From the NCBI GenBank assembly GCA_030549495.1, contig JAUIRK010000110.1, positions 744,001-808,000 on the forward strand: a stretch of 64,000 nt of DNA. The letters are read 5' to 3'. The DNA is from Nectonema munidae (taxonomy: Eukaryota; Nematomorpha; Nectonematoida; Nectonematidae). Positions 56,998 to 64,000 of this stretch are shown here, piece after piece. Positions within the stretch are counted from its first letter, which is position 1, and each line of letters begins with the position of its first letter. Made by a program: the position numbers and the translations under genes. The notes under the pieces were generated by a model that saw only the letters and a program-made list of their open reading frames with translations, did no database searches and was not told the origin of the DNA.

Positions 56998-57806
56998 TTT
57001 AATGATTTAAATACTTTTAAGAAAAGCTTGAAAACTTACCTATTTTCTTCAGAAATCATATCAAACAGAATTTAAAATTTCCTTCTATTTTTTTTCTTGT
57101 ATTCATATTTGCTTTGTGTTTGCATGTTTCTTAGATTATTATGGAATGTGTGTAGCGAGACTGTACAGTCTATAAATTAGCAGTAGTTTCGCTCTAAATA
57201 AATCTTTCATTCATTCATTCATTTAATCTAGAAATTTTCAAGCCTTTTATTTTCTTTGTTATGAATCTCTGCACTTTTTCCAACTTTTTCATATCCTTTA
57301 TACGAGTTGGATATTATTACGTTCCCATATTCAAGGTGTAGACGTATAGATTTATACAAAGTATGGCTATTTCAGCGTTGAAAACAGAAAAATGTCTGAA
57401 GATTTGAAAAATGACTGAGTAGGCTTGGGTGATTGCTTTAGAAATATGAAATTCAAAGCGCAGTTTGAGATCAATTCGTTTAATATCATAACCCCCGTGA
57501 AGTTATTTTTCTTACCAATTTGGAGATGACTAAAATTGGAAAAATTAAGACCCATTCAATTTTCAAAAAAAAGAAGTTTTCAATTTTTCTTCTATAAAAG
57601 AAGGCAGCCAGCTAAGTGTGTAGAATCGTTCTTTGAAGAGATAAGTTAAAAATAAAATCACACTCCTTTCAAATGAAAGTTCTTCACGAATGCTTACTTT
57701 ACATTTTAAATGATACTTGAAAATGAAGTAGCAAAAAACATATTGTGATAATACCGTATTTATTTTATTCTTGTGGTATATGTATATAGCATTATATCTC
57801 CCTTAA
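56998..57806 (+). repeat. 809-bp direct repeat X2, TTAA at both ends
   Basis: Second copy of 52,889-53,697. Left border CACTTTAATG and right border CTCCCTTAAATAGG. Homology begins and ends exactly within the TTAA-containing borders. Confidence 0.95.
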
Positions 57807-57809
57807 ATA

Positions 57810-58374
57810 GGTTCTTGTTCAAAAGCGCCGAAAATAAAAGAGGCCTAAACCAAAACGGCCGAAAACCAAAAAGTGTCTTCATATATTTTCTTACATTTAA
57901 ATTTAATACATTATTTTTTATATTATCTATTGTTTATTTTTCATGCTTTTCCGATTCTTCACTTTTATAAATATTCTTAAACTTTAATTTTGTTGTTTTC
58001 CTTGCTATGTGTGTATTTAAACATTACGCCTAAAAGATTTTGTCAATACCTGGAAAATCTTTTATATTTTCATCAGACTTGGTGAATAATTTTCAGTTTT
58101 TGAATTTTCAGCAAGCACTATAATAATTAATCTGTTTTAAATTAAGGAATAATCAATCATACATTCTTTTGATTTGTGCATTGAGTAGATTAAAATTTTC
58201 AAAATAACTTTTCTTCTAAACTCATTAATTTTCTACTAGTTTTCGTTTTCGGCCGTTTTGGTTTTTGGCCGTTTGTTTTGGTTTTCTGCCATTTGTTTTG
58301 GTTTCGTCCCTCTTTGTTTTATTTTCGTTTTTGGTTTCGGCCGTTTTGGTTTTTGGCCCTTTTGACCAGACGCT
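57810..58374. mobile_element. MITE, 565 bp, relative of the 2,805 MITE
   Basis: Left subterminus GTTCAAAAGCGCCGAAAA and AAACCAAAACGGCCGAAAAC; right side (58,246-58,370) has many TTTTGGCCGTTTTGGTTTTT-like units ending GGCCCTTTTGACCAGACGCT. Flanks CTTAAATA (57,802-57,809) and GTTAAATT (58,375-58,382) agree at 6 of 8 bases. The interior is not obviously similar to the first MITE, so the two share ends more than bodies. No coding capacity. Confidence 0.65.
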
Positions 58375-58382
58375 GTTAAATT

Positions 58383-60540
58383 ATCTGTCTTAATTTTTGA
58401 CGAAGGGATTGTAAAACTGAAAAAAAACTTTTTCAATAAAACAAATATAAAAGTAAAGATGTTTCAGAAGATTTCTACAATCGTTCCTTTTTAACAGCTA
58501 CGAAAGTGTCTTACAATCAGGACGATCAATAGTCAATAATGTCAATTTTTACGACCTAAGAAAAAGACCCAAGAAACAGTTTTTTTCAATTTTAAAAAAT
58601 TTATAGGTAGTTTTAGATAATTTTTTGTCTCAATAAAAGTCAATTTTTTTATTAGGTCAATACAAGTCAAATTTTAAAATCAAATCGAAAATGCTATTTT
58701 ACCAGTTATATCAAAATTAAAAAATACATAAAAATGAACTTTTTACAACTTCTCAAAAAGTTTGGTCGAATTATTCAAAAGTTGAAATAAAATAAAAGAT
58801 TAAAAAATATACAAGGTAAAATTTATCCTAAATGAAACGTATATATGTTTTTTGAATAATCCAAATTTAGCATAAATCATTTCTTTTTTAATTCAATACT
58901 TAGATATAACTGTTTACTTAAAAAATTAATACATATACAGAGCCGATGTAAACTTTGCCAGGGCCCCAACGAAAAAATATTAATTTCGTCCATCTAAGGA
59001 CGTAATTCAAAAAAGTTTTAACGTTTATATAACTTGAAATTGAAAAGCAAATAAAAACAAAGCTCCCGGAAATAAAGAACATCATTGTGAAAATCACTGA
59101 TGAAAATGGTATTTTGATCAATATAATGCTCTACAAAGTATATTTTGGATATATAATTTTGTAATTTCAAGAAGTTTTAATCGCATAATATACTTGATAA
59201 ATGAGATATAATACTATTTGGCTTTTTTAAAGGGGGTGCCCCTCGCACTGCCACACTATTCAAAAATGATTGCCTGCCTCGTATTTACTTTTAAACTTTG
59301 TTTGAGCTTTTTAAAATTACTAGTACTGTCTACAGGCGCACCAAAAAGGGGCATGGGTAGGGACGCTTTGCCCTCCGCATTTATCTTTTTTGACATCAAA
59401 TTTGGTTAAGTGTTGTTTATTTTTAATTATGTAATGCAGTGATAGATCAAGAATAAAGTTTGGGGTTGTCCCCTCCTTCTGCCCCTCAATTTTCGGATTT
59501 TTAAAAATGTTACCTTTGCACATAATTGGTCCAAGCCTAAAAATACACATTCATGTGTTAAAATTTAAGCATAAATTAGAAAAATTGTCTTTTGATGTTT
59601 TCATATCATCTCTTGTGATTTTGCTTGACATCTGAAGCTTCTTTCTTATCCTCTTGCACTCATTTCATTTTATGCGGAAAAGGGGATTACAGTTTTAGAG
59701 GTTTGATGGAGTTTTCAAAATTATGCGACTCTTAGGTCTAAATGAATGAAAAAACGTTTGCTAATGAGAATTTTGTGCATAATTGATGCACAATGTCAAG
59801 TTTGGAAAAATCAGAATTCGTTTCTTTTGCATTACAATTTCAAGAAATGGAAAAATATTCTCACCAAAGTATTTGTGTTAAATTCAAAATCAAGGAAAAT
59901 GCACACCTAGATTCCTTGAAAGTGTCTCTTTTATACTTAAAGGCATTTTATGAATTAGAAAAATGAGAGTAATTTTATATGACTCTTTTTTCTATTCAAA
60001 TACCCTACTTACAGGCTCTGAGTTGCATATGCATTGCGATTTATATCGTATTTGCTTTCATTATTTTAGTACATCATTTATATCAGACTTTTTAGTGGCC
60101 TGGCAAGGCGAGGGAAGGTAACAAAAAATCAAGAACTAGTATATAAATTATATAAAATATGCATAACATACGTTGTTTCACCACTTAACTCAATATGTCA
60201 TTTACAAGATTAATGAAATTTAAAAATCCTACTTACATTCAAAAAATTTTAATGAAATATTGCACATCCTTAAAGAATACGACAGGTTTATATGAAATTT
60301 CATCTAATTTGAGCAATAAAGGCGAAAGTTAAACGCTTTTAAAATTTAGTCATGACAAAGTCATATATATATTAGTAGTCTGGTGTAACATTAAAATGTT
60401 AAGTGTATTCATTACAGTAAAATATATTCAATAAATATATCTAATATATATCGTGTCACATTCTTACTTTAGTCAAACACGAACCCATAAAGAGTGAAGA
60501 CTTCAAAAAATGAGTTTGTAAATATGATATAAGTTGCAGT
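58383..60540. other. Non-coding stretch
   Basis: AT-rich. Two GC-richer patches (GGGGGTGCCCCTCGC at 59,233 and AAAGGGGCATGGGTAGGG at 59,344; TTGGGGTTGTCCCCTCC at 59,461) resemble ends of unidentified elements. A TTTGCCAGGGCCCCAACG patch lies at 58,953. No gene recognised. Confidence 0.3.
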
Positions 60541-60547
60541 CTTTGAT

Positions 60548-60712
60548 ATGGAAACTGTGAATTTGGGGAATGAGATTGAAAACAATTCTAACACAGTATT
60601 TAAAATAATAGAAGAAAAAATTACCTCGCGAAAGATGGAATTGGCATTTTCTAAATTTGAAGAAATGTATAATATTTTGAAACAAGAATTGGATGCACAC
60701 GAATTTATATAA
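60548..60712 (+). CDS. Small 54-codon ORF, helical, unknown
   Basis: METVNLGNEIENNSNTVFKI then a Lys/Glu-rich stretch with KMELAFSKFEEMYNILKQEL, closing at TAA 60,710-60,712. Composition and heptad-like hydrophobics suggest a short coiled coil, and codon use looks more coding than its surroundings. It is probably a scrap of an element protein. No family recognised and no intact gene around it. Confidence 0.2.
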   Translation: METVNLGNEIENNSNTVFKIIEEKITSRKMELAFSKFEEMYNILKQELDAHEFI

Positions 60713-60737
60713 AATGAAATAAATTGATATATTATAT

Positions 60738-60862
60738 ATTTTTATACAAATCGGCCATGCTGGTTTCATTTCTCGACTCATATTTTACATTTAGGATTTG
60801 AAAATACCTATAAATGTTAATCAAATTTACGGATTACTTCTAAAAATTGTCTCCAAAAATTG
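60738..60862 (+). repeat. Solitary unit of the ~151-bp foldback-arm repeat
   Basis: TTTTTATACAAATCGGCCAT, GGTTTCATTTCTCGACTCAT, TTTACATTTAGGATTTGAAA and TTGTCTCCAAAAATTGG follow the same order as the units at 9,550-10,150, in the same orientation. Confidence 0.75.
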
Positions 60863-61435
60863 GTCTTCAAAGATCAAAATAACCTAAGTAGAAAAAAATA
60901 TGCAAAATCTAGAAATCCTTGTTATCAAGACACTTCTTCTTGGAAAATAGTTAGTCCGAGCAAGATTAAACGACAATGTTCTTTATGGCACAATAGTGAT
61001 ACCCACATGACTAAATTGTGTAAATCGTTTTTAAATTCTAATATAGTTACGCAAGGAGTTTGCAATGAAGTTACGGTTCTGTTCATTCTTCGCGAAATCT
61101 AACCACATTATAAATAACTATGCAACAACATTTGACATTTTTTTACATTTTAAATTCGTTGTATAATATACAAATTTTATCCGAAAAAATTGAAATTTAG
61201 TATTTATTTTTACTTTCAAGGTGTATTTTTTATGTAAATCAAAATTTTAACATGAAAATCATGAAAAACAAGTTATTTTAATGAACTTCAAAATTGGAAA
61301 TAAATGTAAAAAAAAAGAATTCACTTAGTTAAGATAAAATAGGGTTGAATTTTAAATTAAAAGTAATATTTACATTAAAAGATTATTTGTAAGAAAATAT
61401 CTTATAATTTCGTGCTAATGACCAGCAGTGGTCTA
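60863..61435. other. Non-coding stretch
   Basis: An unrecognised 80-codon frame (60,860-61,102, containing KRQCSLWHNSDTHMTKLCKS) might be an old exon of an element; no motif supports it. The rest is AT-rich. Confidence 0.25.
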
Positions 61436-61439
61436 CGAG

Positions 61440-62106
61440 TCAAAACGAGAGATGAAGTATGTTTTCCTTTACCCCTTCTTCCATTTTTACCTGTTGATGA
61501 AAATGCTGCCCTCGTTCATCGGACACAGCGGTTGAAAAAATCTAAATGATAATTGAAGAAACCAAGTTTGAGAAAGATATTGCCCGATTTTTTTCAAAGT
61601 TTATCAAAAGATTTTTTATTGTGTGAAGTGCTAGGCTTTTTTAAGCGCAGGCCAAATAATTTTGTTTGATGCAACTAAAGGAGAATTTGATGTATTCTTT
61701 GCTCCCATTTTACATTCATCACGTTCTGGCGATGCTTTAACTTTATAATGTCCGTCTTTTACTGCAGAATCGCAAGACACGAGAAACAGCAAGGCTTTGT
61801 ATAACGAGTTTAAATAGCAATAACTTTAAATTCAATTAGCGTATTTCAAATTACATTTCAATTCTTTTGAGTAAGCAACAGGGACAGACGGTACTTGAAA
61901 AGTACAAAAAACGTTTCCAAACTTTGAGAACTTTTTGTATAAAATGATATTTTAACATTTTTTCAAGCAAATTTCTCTCTTTTAATCTTAAAGCTAAAAT
62001 TTGGCTTTGTTTTTTATTCAAGTTTAGATCATTTATTAAATCACTTAAAGTATTTTGTGTAAGAAGTTGTGGGTTTGCTCTCAACTGGAACATAAGATCT
62101 TCATAA
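61440..62106 (-). pseudogene. Second EQGERFHQDI-family copy, short and broken
   Basis: Read leftwards from 62,106: NPQLLTQNTLSDLINDLNLN then QSQILALRLKERNLLEKM matches the copy at 50,640-50,745. Near 61,530-61,480 VSDERGQHFHQQVKMEEG is the EQGERFHQDI block. Most of the region between those blocks in the longer copy is missing. It is cut at 62,106 by the following LINE. Interrupted several times. Confidence 0.5.
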
Positions 62107-64000
62107 AATATTGATACAAAAATTACAAGAGCAAATTCCAATAGTTTATTAGATAATTTTTTTATCAAGAAAGATCAATTCAAATATAAAGCCTATATTT
62201 TAAAGGAGTCATTCTCCGATCACTATCCAATACTTATTTCTCTAGATTTATGTACTAATATGAATAGAACTAAGTTTCCCCATTTTAATGAGACCCTTTT
62301 TGTACAAAAAGCTTCAAGTGTGGACTGGAACTCGTTTTTGGTATATAACCTAAATTGTTCAATTGATACACTATTCGATTCTTTTATCAATATTTTGTCT
62401 GATCTTGTTCAACAGTCTACAAAATTAATTCATAAACCGAATGTCAAAAAACATAAAGCTAACCCTTGGTGTACCAGAGAAATCATTTTTTTGATAAATA
62501 AAAGAAATTGTATACACAAAAAGTTGAAACAGTCAAGTAATATTTTACAAGGAAAACTAAAAAATGATTATAAAGAATTAAGAAATCTTATCAAGCATAA
62601 GGTTCGTCAAGCTAAAAGAGCTCATTTTTCTGCATACTTAGTCTCTAAGAAAAATAACCCTAAAACCCTGTGGAAAAAAATGAATAATCTAATTTTTCCT
62701 AGAATTACCAAAAAACTGGAAATTTTACATGAAGAGAAGTTATATTCGGATGATTTGTCTATATCAGTCTTGTTTAATGAGCATTTTAGTAGCAATTTCA
62801 ATACAAGAAGCAGTTATCCCAATCCTCAAATATCTTTATGCGCTAATAACGAATTTATTTTCAAGTCAATAACGATGAATGATGTTTTAAACGGTATTAA
62901 AGAACTTAAAAAAAGTAGTGCAACTGACCTTTTCAATATTTCTGCTAGACATTTAAAACTTATTGGGAACTATATTAGTTCTATTCTCTTTAACGGATTT
63001 AACAGATGCTTAGACTCTCATTATTTTCCAAAAATATTTAAACTTACAAAAGTTCTTCCAGTATACAAAAAAGGTAATCATAATTTACTTACAAATTATC
63101 GCCCAGTTTCTTTGATATGTACAGTTGGCAAACTCTTAGAGAGAATTCTATATAAACAATTAGTTAATTATTTTGAATCTAACTTACTTATCAATCAGAA
63201 TCAATTCGGATTTCGTAAATTTCACTCCACGCAACTTCTTCATTCATTATTTATACAAAAAATTGTTAATCAGCTGGAAGCTAAAAATAGTGTTTTTTCT
63301 TTTTTCTTGGATTTGAGTCGAGCCTTTGAGTCCATCCCACACCCTTTAATTCTTCATAAACTTCGCCTTCTTGGTGTTTCGAAAAGTCTGATTAAATTTT
63401 TCAGTTTATATTTATCAGATCGATACCAAAGAGTAGTTATTAATTCGGCGGTTTCAAGTAGCATACTAGTGAACTCTGGTGTTCCACAGGGTTCCATTCT
63501 CGCTCCTCTTATTTTCATTGTATTTATAAATGACATATTCGAGCACTTTCCGGACTCAGATATAGTAATGTATGCGGATGATTTGACTTTGATTTTGCCC
63601 TTTGATTCTTCTGTCTTTACACAAAAATCTTCAGAAATAGTATCAAGAAGTATTGAAGAAAATCTTTTTAATATTGAAAGCTGGCTTAATGATAATGGCA
63701 TGCTAATCAACAAAAGCAAAACAAAGGCTATGTTCTTCACAAATTGCAAAATCAATGCTGATCAATTATTTGAGAAAATAAAAATAGAGCGTGTGCATTA
63801 CCTTAATTATTTGGGCTTATTGATAGATGATAAGCTAAACTGGCATATGCATTTGTCTAGTTTATCAGGTAAGCTAAGTTCTATTATAGGTATGTTTACA
63901 AAAACAAAAAATATACTATCACCTGAAATACATTTGATGCTGTATAAATCTCTCTTCTTACCACATCTAAATTACAGCATATCTAATTGGGGTCACAGCA
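62107..64000 (+). CDS. LINE ORF2: endonuclease end, linker and reverse transcriptase, open to the window edge
   Basis: After TAA at 62,104-62,106 the frame stays open for 631 codons to the last base; I read every codon and found no stop. Codon 37 region: SFSDHYPILISL, the last APE-endonuclease block. Linker: ANPWCTREIIFLINKRN and KVRQAKRAHFSAYL. RT: VLPVYKKGNHNLLTNYRPVS (codon 331 region), NQFGFRKFHSTQLLHSLF, FSFFLDLSRAFESIPH (Asp near codon 402), NSGVPQGSILAPLIFIVFIN and IVMYADDLTL (codon 489). The catalytic Asp and YADD are present, the FD of the usual AFD reads FE. Domain order and RT wording fit the Jockey/CR1 group. It starts inside the endonuclease, so the copy is 5'-truncated, inserted into the oppositely oriented remnant to its left. 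There is no real start codon here. It copies its RNA into nicked DNA in the nucleus. Confidence 0.9.

Larger units (their letters stand above)
53698..56998 (+). mobile_element. piggyBac element, about 3.3 kb, between TTAA sites
   Basis: Flanked by TTAA on the left (53,694-53,697) and right (56,999-57,002). The outer left end CCTTAGCAGGACGG has an inverted counterpart CCGTCCTGCGAAG at 56,817-56,829, inside the right end. A second pair of possible ends is TTAATGGGAGTTTTAC (53,741) and GTAAAACTCCCACTTTAA (56,985-57,002). So the left end carries an extra outer segment and the right end a tandem duplication. The transposase gene lies at 54,755-56,484. Which TTAA pair was used last is not settled. 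Confidence 0.75.

Noticed and set aside
63354-63755. 133-codon minus-strand ORF
   Set aside because: Antisense shadow of the reverse transcriptase frame on the plus strand.
1-64000. LTR retrotransposon, retrovirus or Polinton copies
   Set aside because: I saw no long terminal repeats with flanking duplications and no protease, integrase, capsid or packaging-ATPase motifs. All reverse-transcriptase sequence present is of LINE type.

Overview
This window reads as AT-rich, invertebrate-type animal DNA that is mostly a graveyard of transposable elements. I find no convincing host protein gene, rRNA or functional tRNA. Support for a metazoan source comes from the mix of families (Merlin, several hAT groups, piggyBac, Tc1/mariner, RTE- and CR1/Jockey-type LINEs, two transposase families common in arthropods and other invertebrates) and from spliced transposase genes with GT-AG introns. 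Those introns are very short, about 34 to 75 nt in most places. I cannot name the lineage from sequence alone.

Left third (1-17,500). A decayed Merlin transposase and a decayed hAT-like transposase come first, then a 537-bp MITE with a perfect 8-bp target duplication. Next is a three-layer nest: a palindrome-ended element (3,462-8,182) holds a 3.8-kb DDE transposon (4,216-8,008) with a broken minus-strand transposase, and that holds a 730-bp hAT-like MITE (6,921-7,650). Two more small hAT MITEs and a foldback element whose arms are tandem ~151-bp units (9,550-11,765) follow. A 3,992-bp hAT element with a perfect 8-bp duplication (12,249-16,240) carries a many-exon transposase gene. A Tc1/mariner remnant closes this part.

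Middle third (about 17,500-39,000). This is poor in recognisable coding elements. It holds a 58-bp satellite of 28 units (21,307-22,930) with higher-order structure, a 98-bp piggyBac-type MITE, a decayed hAT transposase fragment (about 26.1-26.7 kb) and a heavily decayed piggyBac transposase (28.1-29.3 kb). The rest is unassigned AT-rich DNA.

Right third (39,000-64,000). An RTE LINE fragment abuts a LINE fragment of opposite orientation. Then come a MITE rich in TTAGGG-like words, a tiny poly(A) retrocopy, two hAT remnants joined head to tail, minisatellites, a transposase-like family with two copies in opposite orientation, a LINE 3' end, and a piggyBac element lying exactly between two 809-bp direct copies of its flank, each bounded by TTAA. 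The window ends inside a LINE whose reading frame is open for 631 codons from the EN/RT linker through the reverse transcriptase. It is the only long coding frame here that looks undamaged.

The genes do not work together as a pathway. Each transposase or reverse transcriptase acts, or acted, on its own element, and the MITEs would be mobilised in trans by hAT- or piggyBac-type enzymes.
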